Position numbers and translations under genes: made by a program. From an uncultured bacterium (GTDB lineage Bacteria; Myxococcota_A; Bradymonadia; Bradymonadales; Bradymonadaceae): a stretch of 64,000 bases of DNA. Positions within the stretch are counted from its first letter, which is position 1. Every line of letters begins with the position of its first letter. The stretch covers positions 20,566-84,565 of the forward strand of contig CALJNB010000015.1 in assembly GCA_937981985.1 (NCBI GenBank), read 5' to 3'. The notes under the pieces were generated by a model. It saw only the letters and a list, made by a program, of their open reading frames with translations, was not told the DNA's origin and ran no database searches. Shown here one piece after another: positions 17,447 through 25,614 of this stretch.

Positions 17447-19374
17447 AAAATTTAATTCCAATTTTTGTCCTGATTTTATCTCATCTTTTTGTCTTAAGTG
17501 CGTGCACTGAGTTTTCTGATGAGGACGCAGCTGAAGCATCTAAGCCTGCAGTGAGTGTCGTGTTCAATCACACCGGTACACGTGAAGGAAATCGTGAAGA
17601 CATCCAGTCCGCGCAATTTCTTATTGATCGAATTGATTCTACGAAAAGTATTCTACGTGGCGCTTTATACGGATTCTCAAATAAAGGGGTAATCGATGCT
17701 ATTGTTCGTGCCCACTATCGAGGTGTAGATGTAAAAGTTGTCGGTGATGCGCGTCACTTTGGATATAACGAACGTGGTTATAGGATTCTTCAAGAGAATC
17801 ATGTTCCGATGATTGTCGGAAATCAGTTCCATATTATGCACAATAAGTTTTTCGTATTTGATGATTATTTCACATTTGTGGGTACGGGAAATATTACGAC
17901 TACCGGTTTTACTCGTAATAATAATAACTGGGTTCTTTTGGAATCACCTCAAATTGCCGCAGATTTCATGTCTGAGTGGGATCAAATGTGGGAAGGCCGT
18001 TTTGGTTCTGCAAAACATCTTATCGATAACGGCAATATTTATAATGTTGGAGACACAACAGTTGAAGTTTATTTCTCACCACAAGAAGATGCGATGGGAC
18101 GTATTCTAGAAGAGTTGGATATCACAGATACTAATATTTACTTTTCAATCTTCGCATTTACGAAGGATCAAATCGGAAGCCGTTTTGTCCAAAAGCATCG
18201 CGAGTTTCAGGCTTATAATAAAGACAAGGGTTTAGATGATCTTCAAGTGGTTTCTATTAACGGTAAAGCAGAACAACCGAAGAAAGTTGTAGGTGTTCTC
18301 GATCGTTCTCAGGTTGCCGGTAACTTTCTCTATCACGAAGTGTATCGTTTAGCGTCGTCGGGGGTTCCGATGCGCATGGACGCCAATGAGAACTCTCGTG
18401 TTCCTGGTGATTATCAAGCCGGAGGGGGTCGACTTCATTCTAAGACAATGGTGCTTGATGCAGGTACACCTAACGCACGTGTGATTACAGGAAGTTTTAA
18501 CTGGTCATCGGCCGCGACCATCGCCAACGATGAAGTTCTTTTGATTCTTCGGGGCGAAGCAATTGCCGATGAATATTTACGAGAATTTCATAACTTTTGG
18601 AGAACAAGTCGTCCTCTTGATGTTGGTGTGTGTAACTACTTGGTAGGTCAAACGGATAGTGCCGCCGATCAGGATCATATCGATAGACTTCCTCCAGAGC
18701 AGCAAATTGAACGACCGATGTGTTCGGCCGACGTTGATCCTGGAGATGTCGTCTTTAGTGAAGTCTATTGGTACGGATATAACGGTGAGAAAGACAGCGC
18801 TGACCATACGGGTTTCCGAGACTTTGTGGATAATGACGAATTCATTGAACTTTATAATCCTACCGATAAAACGATTAATCTATCTCTTTGGACGATCACG
18901 AATGGCTTTGATTTTAAAGTAGGATTTATTCCGGGTACTGTGATTCATCCTGGTCAATACTTCCTTGTTCTTGATCACAATCTTGCTGCATATTCCGATG
19001 TTTCGCCTCAGAATGAAACGGAAGCTTTTGCGAATCCAGATTTTGCGACCAACGTTTCTAATGATCCACGTTTTCCTCGTTTGAATCTTCAAAACTCAAG
19101 CATGGCTTTGCATCTCATTGATGCATCGGGAGAAGTGATTGACTTAGCCGGCGACTCAACGCCTCCTTTTGGTGGCGGTGCGACTTTGGATAGTGATAAC
19201 GAAGTGATCAAAGTTCGATCGATGGAACGCATTATCACGAACGGAAAAGTAGCAGGTGCAGGAGATCAAAAAAGCTCTTGGAAAACCTGTTCAGCTGCTG
19301 AAGGCGGTAAAAACGTTAACGAACGTTACCGGTCACTCATCAGTGCAACACCGGGTGAGGCCAATTCTGAATAA
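17443..19374 (+). CDS. PLD-family phosphodiesterase lipoprotein with C-terminal lamin-tail domain
   Basis: Lipoprotein signal with lipobox LSACT. Two intact HKD motifs are visible: HNKFFVFD (His 133) with downstream GTGNITTTGF, and HSKTMVLD (His 332) with GSFNWSSAA. These are the catalytic halves of a PLD-superfamily phosphodiesterase. From about residue 430 to the end lies a lamin-tail domain (DVVFSEVYWYG, FIELYNP, VRSMERI, SATPGEANSE). Exported PLD proteins may cleave DNA or phospholipids; the neighbouring OB-fold and LTD proteins favour DNA. It overlaps the pseudo-PLD gene by four bases and its stop codon overlaps the next ATG by one base. Length of 643 residues is long for a bacterial PLD nuclease because of the added LTD. 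Confidence 0.9.
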   Translation: MKNLIPIFVLILSHLFVLSACTEFSDEDAAEASKPAVSVVFNHTGTREGNREDIQSAQFLIDRIDSTKSILRGALYGFSNKGVIDAIVRAHYRGVDVKVVGDARHFGYNERGYRILQENHVPMIVGNQFHIMHNKFFVFDDYFTFVGTGNITTTGFTRNNNNWVLLESPQIAADFMSEWDQMWEGRFGSAKHLIDNGNIYNVGDTTVEVYFSPQEDAMGRILEELDITDTNIYFSIFAFTKDQIGSRFVQKHREFQAYNKDKGLDDLQVVSINGKAEQPKKVVGVLDRSQVAGNFLYHEVYRLASSGVPMRMDANENSRVPGDYQAGGGRLHSKTMVLDAGTPNARVITGSFNWSSAATIANDEVLLILRGEAIADEYLREFHNFWRTSRPLDVGVCNYLVGQTDSAADQDHIDRLPPEQQIERPMCSADVDPGDVVFSEVYWYGYNGEKDSADHTGFRDFVDNDEFIELYNPTDKTINLSLWTITNGFDFKVGFIPGTVIHPGQYFLVLDHNLAAYSDVSPQNETEAFANPDFATNVSNDPRFPRLNLQNSSMALHLIDASGEVIDLAGDSTPPFGGGATLDSDNEVIKVRSMERIITNGKVAGAGDQKSSWKTCSAAEGGKNVNERYRSLISATPGEANSE

Positions 19375-19853
19375 TGGGAATGGAAAAGAAAAAGATAGGC
19401 GGATACGTTCTTTTTCTATTTCTGTTCATGTTTTCTTGTAAAACGAAGACGAAGGCAAACACGAAAACAACAGCCGATCCAAAAATCGCCTTAGCTTGTC
19501 CAGACTCCAAGATTAAGCAAACCCACTCTGTGTATTTAGAGGGGCTTTTCACTGTCGATGCTGAGACGATCGTGCCAGCTGGAGAGAAGGCGTTTCCGAT
19601 TACCTTAAATATCGAAGACTTAAAAAAGTTGAATGAGGGTGCTGACGAAGTTCTTTGTCGTGTTTTAGAACGACGAGGAATAGGTTCGGGGACTGAGGGG
19701 CAAAACCATGGTTTTCCGGTATTAAATATCGAACGAGGTCCGGGTCTAAAGTTGAAAGGAAAGAAGGTAGAGTTTCTGATACCACCCGCTGAAAAGGCTG
19801 CCGAACTTCTTACGAATTTCGAACATTCCTTAGACCGACTCCTGGATAGTTAG
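19374..19853 (+). CDS. Small lipoprotein, last gene of the cluster
   Basis: The start is either ATG at 19374 (sharing a base with the upstream stop) or ATG at 19380. A hydrophobic core FLFLFMF leads to a lipobox MFSCK near residue 22 and a Thr/Lys-rich spacer. The mature domain of about 120 residues contains two cysteines and ends in a helix (EKAAELLTNFEHSLDRLL). Strand-like pieces YLEGLFTVDAETIVP and GLKLKGKKVEFLIPP suggest a compact beta domain. I do not recognise the family. Its position as the last, translationally linked gene suggests an accessory or inhibitory role for the PLD protein, which is only an inference. Confidence 0.7.
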   Translation: MGMEKKKIGGYVLFLFLFMFSCKTKTKANTKTTADPKIALACPDSKIKQTHSVYLEGLFTVDAETIVPAGEKAFPITLNIEDLKKLNEGADEVLCRVLERRGIGSGTEGQNHGFPVLNIERGPGLKLKGKKVEFLIPPAEKAAELLTNFEHSLDRLLDS

Positions 19854-19948
19854 AACTAGAATAACGCGCAGTCACCGCCGTAGACGTTCTAGAAACGTAT
19901 CTTAATCTGTGTTAGGGTCGACCGCCAAATTAATAAGGCGGGTCCTAA

Positions 19949-21487
19949 ATGAAGAAAATCGTATTTTTTGTTCTTTGCTTTACGCTGGTCGCCTGTGATT
20001 CAGAAAATGAAGAACGTAGCGAGTCCCCTCAAACAAGTATTGGCGGGGAAAGCAATTCATCAACGAACAACAACACGTCAACGAATAATCTAAAAGCGAA
20101 TAACGGGATGTCCAATTCGAACACGACATCAAACAATACGCCGGTGGACAACGGTGGTTATACACGTCTGATAAAGCAAGGCTCCGACTATTTTGGTTCT
20201 TCAGAGAAGTTTAACGCTTATTATACGGACCCGAACTGGACCCCGAAGCGTGTTATTTACGTCGCGATGGATGGAGGCGATGGTTTCGATTCGCAAAGTT
20301 ATGAGAGCCCGATCGGGATGGAAACAGCATTATCGAATCTAGAACCAGGTGATTTTATTTTCGTGAAAGCGACGTCTGGTCCGATTTCGGATGTTAATAT
20401 CAGAGTGGATTCCGACCAAGGGGGAACCTACGAACAACCTGTTGTGTTTTACGGTGAGAGAAGGACCGATGGGAGTTTAGGAGTGCATTTGGAATGCGCC
20501 ACGTCGGGTTCGAATGCGAACACAAGTTGTTTCAATTTGGAAGCTTCGAACTACATCGCGATCGATGGTTTTATCATGGAGGGTGGAAATTACGGAGTAA
20601 GGGCGGTGGGAGCTTATGAAACATCAGGTCATCAGCTTGGGGTGGCGATGTTGAATAATCACGCTTTTGATCAAGAAAAAGACCCACTTTTTTCAGGAGG
20701 ATCTGATTGGTTAGTCGTTGAATCCAATATTTGTCACGGGGCCAAAGAAGGCGATGGTCATGGGCTTTATCTTTCGAATGGTTCTGATTGGAATATCGTT
20801 CGTTTTAACGAGTTATACGATAATGTAAGTTCGGACTTTCAGGTTAACGCCGATCCTTTATCTACGTGCGACTCATATTCGGATGATTCATGCCATGGGA
20901 GTGCAAATGATCGAAAAGGAGATGGCGTGTCGGAATTTTTTACGATTATGGATAACTTTTTTCATGATGGAAAAGGCCAAGGTCCCAATTTTACTTCGAT
21001 GAGAAATTCGAAGGTATCCAATAATATCTTTGGGCCGTATGAACGCCACAACCTTTCATTTTGGCAGGAGACTGAGGAAGCTAAATTGGGTTCGTCCAAT
21101 AACGAATTCGAAAATAATCTTTTGGTTGGATTTAAAAGTCATCTTTTACAATTCAAAAATAATTCGAATGGCAATAGAATTTCGGGCAACATCTTGATGG
21201 GGCTTAACAAGTCAGGTTCTGAGGTTGACACGAGTGTGGTCGCGATCGAGGTCGAAAATTCATCAAATAATACCTATGCCGATAACTTTTATTTCACGGG
21301 CTTGCAATTGGGGCATGCCTTGGAAGATTCCGAAGTCCATTCTGACAAATTGCCTTCCGATCTTTTTAGAACCACTTCTTTTGCCAGAGTGGGTCACCCA
21401 GAAGATTGGACGCCTAAGACAGGCGAATTGGGTGGCTGGAAGCCGCCGCAACTGCATGTATTTCCATCTCCCTACACCCCCAAATAG
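19949..21487 (+). CDS. Beta-helix lipoprotein A (pectate-lyase-like fold)
   Basis: Lipobox LVACD at residue 16, then an Asn/Ser/Thr linker of about 50 residues. The globular part starts with KFNAYYTDPNWTPKRV and continues as a right-handed parallel beta-helix with the pattern of short V/I strands and Asn turns (YIAIDGFIMEGGNYGVRA, WNIVRFNELYDN, NNIFGPYERHNLSFW). A Cys pair (CDSYSDDSC) sits in one loop. This fold is typical of polysaccharide lyases and hydrolases or of glycan-binding proteins; I cannot assign catalytic residues. The protein is a close paralogue of the one at 21635 along its whole length, including the ending DWTPK-x-GE-GGWKPP. The two follow each other with 147 bases between. 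Confidence 0.85.
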   Translation: MKKIVFFVLCFTLVACDSENEERSESPQTSIGGESNSSTNNNTSTNNLKANNGMSNSNTTSNNTPVDNGGYTRLIKQGSDYFGSSEKFNAYYTDPNWTPKRVIYVAMDGGDGFDSQSYESPIGMETALSNLEPGDFIFVKATSGPISDVNIRVDSDQGGTYEQPVVFYGERRTDGSLGVHLECATSGSNANTSCFNLEASNYIAIDGFIMEGGNYGVRAVGAYETSGHQLGVAMLNNHAFDQEKDPLFSGGSDWLVVESNICHGAKEGDGHGLYLSNGSDWNIVRFNELYDNVSSDFQVNADPLSTCDSYSDDSCHGSANDRKGDGVSEFFTIMDNFFHDGKGQGPNFTSMRNSKVSNNIFGPYERHNLSFWQETEEAKLGSSNNEFENNLLVGFKSHLLQFKNNSNGNRISGNILMGLNKSGSEVDTSVVAIEVENSSNNTYADNFYFTGLQLGHALEDSEVHSDKLPSDLFRTTSFARVGHPEDWTPKTGELGGWKPPQLHVFPSPYTPK

Positions 21488-21634
21488 AACTAAATATGTA
21501 TTGGGAACGCATGACGCCATGGGGCAATGATCTATAAAGCACCGGTTTCTGCGAAGAGCTTGGGCTTTTTCCATGATTTCTAGATCCATGTCATCTGCGT
21601 GTTATATTTTGAAAAACCAACAATCGGGAGCCGT

Positions 21635-23137
21635 ATGAAGTATGCATACATATTTGTTTTTCTTACGTGTTTATCGGCATGTAATCTGACTGACTCGGAA
21701 CCCCAATTGTTCAACACAAATAATGGAGTTGAAAATAATAAAGTTGGCAGTGAGTCGAATAATCGAACGACGAATCAGAATAGTGGGTCAAATAACACCA
21801 CAAATAGTAAATATGAACCTTTAGAGCTCCCCGGCGGGAATTATTTCGGCTCGCCTGAGAAGTTTAACACCTATTACACTGACCCAAATTGGACACCCAA
21901 GCGGGTAATTTTTGTTTCGATGAATAGCGGTAATTCTAATTTTGCTGCACAGTCGTATGACAATCCGGTGTCGATGGATTCGGCGCTATCTAATGCGTTA
22001 CCTGGCGATCTTATTTTCGTTAAGGCGACCCCAACGCCGGTCACCGGCGTTAATATTCAATTGAATGTGACATCGGGAACCAGCTCAGACCCTATTGTTT
22101 TTTATGGAGAACGAACCTCTGACGGCGGTTTAGGGGTTCACTTAAAATGTTCGACGGAAAGTATAGATTCTAAGGGAAGTTGCTTCAATATCGAAAGTTC
22201 CTCTTACTTCGCTCTGGACGGATTTATATTAGAAGGCGGCAGATATGGTGTACGAACGGGTGGGGTGAGTTCATTCCATCAGTCGGGTATTACGATTGTC
22301 AATAGTTCTATTTTCGATCAGAAAAAAATCGGGATTTTTGCTTTCGCATCCGATTGGCTCGTCGTCGAATCGAGCACAATCTACGGCGTTAACGACCATG
22401 GTGGTCATGCAATTAAACTTACATATGGGTCTGATTGGATTGTGATTCGTTATAATGAACTATTCAATAACGCCCAGGCCGATATCTTTGTCGACAGTGA
22501 AGCGTCGAAGACCTGTGAAGGGCTAGATTTAGCAGGCGCAGCGTGTAGCGGCAGAGCAGAAAATGGTCAGGGTTTGGGGGTTTGCGAGTTTTTCACAATA
22601 AGCCACAATTTTTTTCATAACGGCGAGGGTGACGGACCGAATTTTATTTCGATGCGTAATTCCAAAATTAGTGAAAACATCTTTGGTCCCTACGAGGGCA
22701 CTGGGGTTTCTTTTTGGCAAAAGACGAGCGAACCTTCGTTAGGTTCGTCTAATAACACGGTATCGGGGAATCTATTTGTAGGCACCATGGGGCATCTCGT
22801 ACAATTTGCGTCTTGGTCTAATGATAACCTGTTTAGTTCTAATATTCTTCTGGCGCTTAACGCGTCAGGTACGGCCGTCAATACGGCAATCCAAGTCATT
22901 GAGAACGGGGATTCTGAGTCCCGGACCACTTATAGCGATAACTTTTACTTTAGCGGTGTCGATTTCGGTCATACCTTAGAGGATTCTGAGACCCATACTT
23001 CCCAACTGCCCTTTGATTTTTTTAATAGCTCCTTTGCGCGGATTGGTCATCCGGAAGACTGGACTCCCAAAGAGGGGGAAGTGGGAGGATGGAAACCGCC
23101 GGTGCTCTCTGTATTTCCTTCGCCTTATTCTAGGTAA
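21635..23137 (+). CDS. Beta-helix lipoprotein B, tandem paralogue
   Basis: Start set at 21635, preceded by GGGAG, because it begins directly with a lipoprotein signal (lipobox LSACN); the frame is open from 21599 but adds residues in front of the signal. The 500-residue product mirrors protein A: Asn-rich linker, KFNTYYTDPNWTPKRV, GSCFNIESSSYFALDGFI, NFFHNGEGDGPNFISMRNSK and the ending SVFPSPYSR. Divergence lies mostly in the linker and in loops, so duplication is not recent. A beta-helix binding or cleaving surface glycans is the likely fold; substrate is unknown. Confidence 0.85.
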   Translation: MKYAYIFVFLTCLSACNLTDSEPQLFNTNNGVENNKVGSESNNRTTNQNSGSNNTTNSKYEPLELPGGNYFGSPEKFNTYYTDPNWTPKRVIFVSMNSGNSNFAAQSYDNPVSMDSALSNALPGDLIFVKATPTPVTGVNIQLNVTSGTSSDPIVFYGERTSDGGLGVHLKCSTESIDSKGSCFNIESSSYFALDGFILEGGRYGVRTGGVSSFHQSGITIVNSSIFDQKKIGIFAFASDWLVVESSTIYGVNDHGGHAIKLTYGSDWIVIRYNELFNNAQADIFVDSEASKTCEGLDLAGAACSGRAENGQGLGVCEFFTISHNFFHNGEGDGPNFISMRNSKISENIFGPYEGTGVSFWQKTSEPSLGSSNNTVSGNLFVGTMGHLVQFASWSNDNLFSSNILLALNASGTAVNTAIQVIENGDSESRTTYSDNFYFSGVDFGHTLEDSETHTSQLPFDFFNSSFARIGHPEDWTPKEGEVGGWKPPVLSVFPSPYSR

Positions 23138-23240
23138 AATACTTAAATGAAAAAAAATTCTTCGGATCGATGACTTGTGTCGCTCAAAATGATATTCCCC
23201 GGGGCATTAGCTCAACAAACGCCTAAGGAGTGGTGAAGAG

Positions 23241-24869
23241 ATGACCGAAGAAAACGATAAAGCTGTCGCCCCAATTGCTAGAAAAAAGCGCGTTGCCGCA
23301 CCCGCGGAAGGTGTGAAGACCGTCCCAACGGTCGAACCCGCAGCTACCCCAGCAGCGATTCGAAATGTAGCGGCCAAAGTTGCGACCGCCGAGCTCAGGC
23401 CTGCTCCTAAACCCACACCTCAGAAGCCTGATCCAGTTTTCGTAGAAACGAAAATCGAGCAAGGTTCTTTTGAAGATTTTGAAGCCCTTATGAATTCTCA
23501 TGAAAATGCACTGCCGCAGGCTGAGAGTTTTTCTGTTGGTGATAAAGTACAAGCGACGGTAGATAAGATTGGCAAAAATTCCATATATCTCGTTGTCGGT
23601 ACTCGGGAAGGAATTGCTGATCGCGAAGAATATACCGACAAAGCCGGAGAGCTCACCCTTTCGGTTGGTGATACGCGCGGTTTTTTTGTGACGGCGATTA
23701 GAGACCAGCAATTGTATTTAGGCGAACGTCTTAATACCAAAGAAGCTGCAATGGACGCAGTAGCTGTGTCTTTTGAGTCGGGTATCCCGATCGAAGGAAG
23801 AATTACAGGTTTAAATAAAGGCGGATTCGAAGTTGAGATTCGAGGCGTGCGCGCCTTCTGTCCGATTTCTCAAATTCAACTTTCGTTCTGCGAAGAGCCC
23901 AACGAGCACCTCGGCCAAAGCTACATTTTCAAGGTGATTGAATTTGCTGAAGGCGGAAAGAAAATTGTTCTTAGTCGTGCCGCATTATTGAAAGAGGCCG
24001 CTAAAGAACGCACTTCAGAATTGATGGAAACACTTTCTGAAGGTGCCGCATTAACCGGTGTCGTAACGCGACTTGCCGATTTCGGTGCCTTCATTGATAT
24101 CGGAGGCGTAGAAGGGTTGGCGCATGTTTCAGAACTAGGTTGGACACGCGTCTCTCATCCCTCTGAAGCGGTCTCAGTTGGACAAAGCGTCCAGGTGACC
24201 GTGAAAAGTATTGAAGAGGGCGGTGATAAAGGACCGCGTATTTCTTTAAGCATGAAAGACGCGGGTGATAATCCTTGGGAAAAAATGCTTCAAACTTGTA
24301 ACGAGGGAGATACGCTTACGGGTAGAGTTACGCGAATAGAAGCTTACGGTGCCTTCGTTGAAATTATTCCTGGTGTTGAGGGTTTAGTCCACATCTCAGA
24401 ATTGAGTTGGGATGATCGGATTCGAAATTCGGGTGATGTTGTTCAATTAGGTCAACATATCGCCGTAAAAATTCTTAGTATTGATTCTGTAGAACATAGA
24501 ATTGGTTTGAGTGTAAAAGCTGCCCAAAATGATCCGTGGGCAGATATCTTGGCGAATTACCAAGTTGGGATGGAAGTTCAAGGAAAGGTGGAACGCATCC
24601 AAGATTTCGGAGTCTTTGTCGCAGTATCATCCGGCGTAACAGCGTTGCTTCCACGTAGCGAAATGAATATCGAGCAAAACGATTCTCCTTTTAGAGTATT
24701 CAAGGAAGGCGCTGATGTTAATGCGAAGATTATCTCGATTGATCCCAATAGCCGACGTATGGCACTTTCAATGAAGAACGAAGAGATCGAAGAAACCGGT
24801 CCCAGTACTTATGTTGATGCAGGAACCGGCGGGATGGGAACAATGGCCGATCTTTTCAAGAAGAAATAA
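23241..24869 (+). CDS. S1-domain RNA-binding protein with five S1 repeats
   Basis: The 542-residue cytoplasmic protein has an Ala/Pro/Lys-rich N-terminal tail of about 75 residues and then five S1 domains beginning near residues 95, 175, 263, 350 and 438. Domains three and four are canonical (GVVTRLADFGAFIDI, GLAHVSELGW; GRVTRIEAYGAFVEI, GLVHISELSW); the first two are diverged. Five domains and about 540 residues resemble ribosomal protein S1 of distant phyla or an S1-like translation or RNA-decay factor. I cannot tell whether it is the sole S1 of the organism. The start follows AAGGAG with suitable spacing. Expression may be constitutive; no operator is visible. Confidence 0.85.
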   Translation: MTEENDKAVAPIARKKRVAAPAEGVKTVPTVEPAATPAAIRNVAAKVATAELRPAPKPTPQKPDPVFVETKIEQGSFEDFEALMNSHENALPQAESFSVGDKVQATVDKIGKNSIYLVVGTREGIADREEYTDKAGELTLSVGDTRGFFVTAIRDQQLYLGERLNTKEAAMDAVAVSFESGIPIEGRITGLNKGGFEVEIRGVRAFCPISQIQLSFCEEPNEHLGQSYIFKVIEFAEGGKKIVLSRAALLKEAAKERTSELMETLSEGAALTGVVTRLADFGAFIDIGGVEGLAHVSELGWTRVSHPSEAVSVGQSVQVTVKSIEEGGDKGPRISLSMKDAGDNPWEKMLQTCNEGDTLTGRVTRIEAYGAFVEIIPGVEGLVHISELSWDDRIRNSGDVVQLGQHIAVKILSIDSVEHRIGLSVKAAQNDPWADILANYQVGMEVQGKVERIQDFGVFVAVSSGVTALLPRSEMNIEQNDSPFRVFKEGADVNAKIISIDPNSRRMALSMKNEEIEETGPSTYVDAGTGGMGTMADLFKKK

Positions 24870-24881
24870 GAGCTCGTCTTG

Positions 24882-24925
24882 GCACATGTGTTTCAGTTCC
24901 CATGTGTGCTTTGCGCCCGACGGGC
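24882..24925. terminator. Inverted repeats between convergent S1 and thioredoxin genes
   Basis: Two hairpins lie in the 84-base convergent gap: GCACATG with CATGTGTGC (one bulge) and GCCCGACGGGC. Neither has a good T run, so termination is only a possibility. Confidence 0.3.
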
Positions 24926-24953
24926 ATTTCCTTTGTGCACAAGGCAATGTTGA

Positions 24954-25280
24954 TTACGCGATGAGCTTTTCAATCATTTCTCGAATCGGGCCTTCTCCGC
25001 GGAATCCAACCGTTACTTCTTGAACATCGCGTCCTTTCATCGAAATGATCATTGGGATGGATTGTGCATTAAATGCCTGTCCTAATTCGCGTTCCTCGTG
25101 GACGTTGATTTTTCCGATTTTAACTTTTCCATCATACTCAGCTGCCAATTTTTCTAGAATAGGGGCAAGTGCACGACATGGTCCGCAGGTCGGTGCCCAA
25201 AGGTCAATGAGGACTGGAATATCAGATTCGGCGACTTCTGAGTCAAAATTGGCGGAAGTAATTTCTGTTGGGTGTGTCAT
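24954..25280 (-). CDS. trxA: Thioredoxin
   Basis: The 108-residue protein shows the full thioredoxin fold: FDSEVAESDIPVLIDLWAP, then the redox pair CGPC at residues 33-36, the cis-Pro segment SIPMII and the closing GEGPIREMIEKLI. It reduces disulfides in the cytoplasm with thioredoxin reductase. An oddity is the residue before CGPC: a Thr (PTCGPC) replaces the usual Trp of WCGPC, which may alter redox behaviour or reductase recognition. The start is preceded by AAAGGAA. It is a single-gene unit, convergent with the S1 gene and separated from the next gene by 334 bases. Confidence 0.95.
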   Translation of the reverse strand: MTHPTEITSANFDSEVAESDIPVLIDLWAPTCGPCRALAPILEKLAAEYDGKVKIGKINVHEERELGQAFNAQSIPMIISMKGRDVQEVTVGFRGEGPIREMIEKLIA

Positions 25281-25614
25281 TTGTGTTCCTTTGTATTCAG
25301 ATTCTAAGTATTAGATTCACCAAACGTGAATAAGTTTCTTAACTTCTTCAATATGGTTGCAGACCTAAATAATTCAAGTCCTTTTCTACGCTTGCCTAAC
25401 TTTCGCGGAATAATGGTTCAAAAAAACTAAGTTTGAAGCTTACCTCTTCCATGAAATTTTTCGTTTCGCGGTTCGACAGATGTTATAAAAGGGTTGGCCG
25501 AGATTGGACTGATTTCGGATTGGATGATTATCCCAGCCATTTGTGTTTCATTTATAATTAGGATACTAGGTACGCAATTGATCTGCCGAGTTTGGTGATT
25601 TTTGGGAGTAGAAT
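25281..25614. other. Intergenic region between divergent trx and CXXCH lipoprotein genes
   Basis: No convincing gene. A perfect TATAAT sits at 25553-25558 but without a matching -35 box. A 36-codon frame at 25451-25561 lacks a ribosome site. The stretch presumably holds the two divergent promoters. Confidence 0.4.

Noticed and set aside
25451-25561. 36-residue frame beginning MKFFVSRF
   Set aside because: No ribosome site and no recognisable product; likely chance in an intergenic region.
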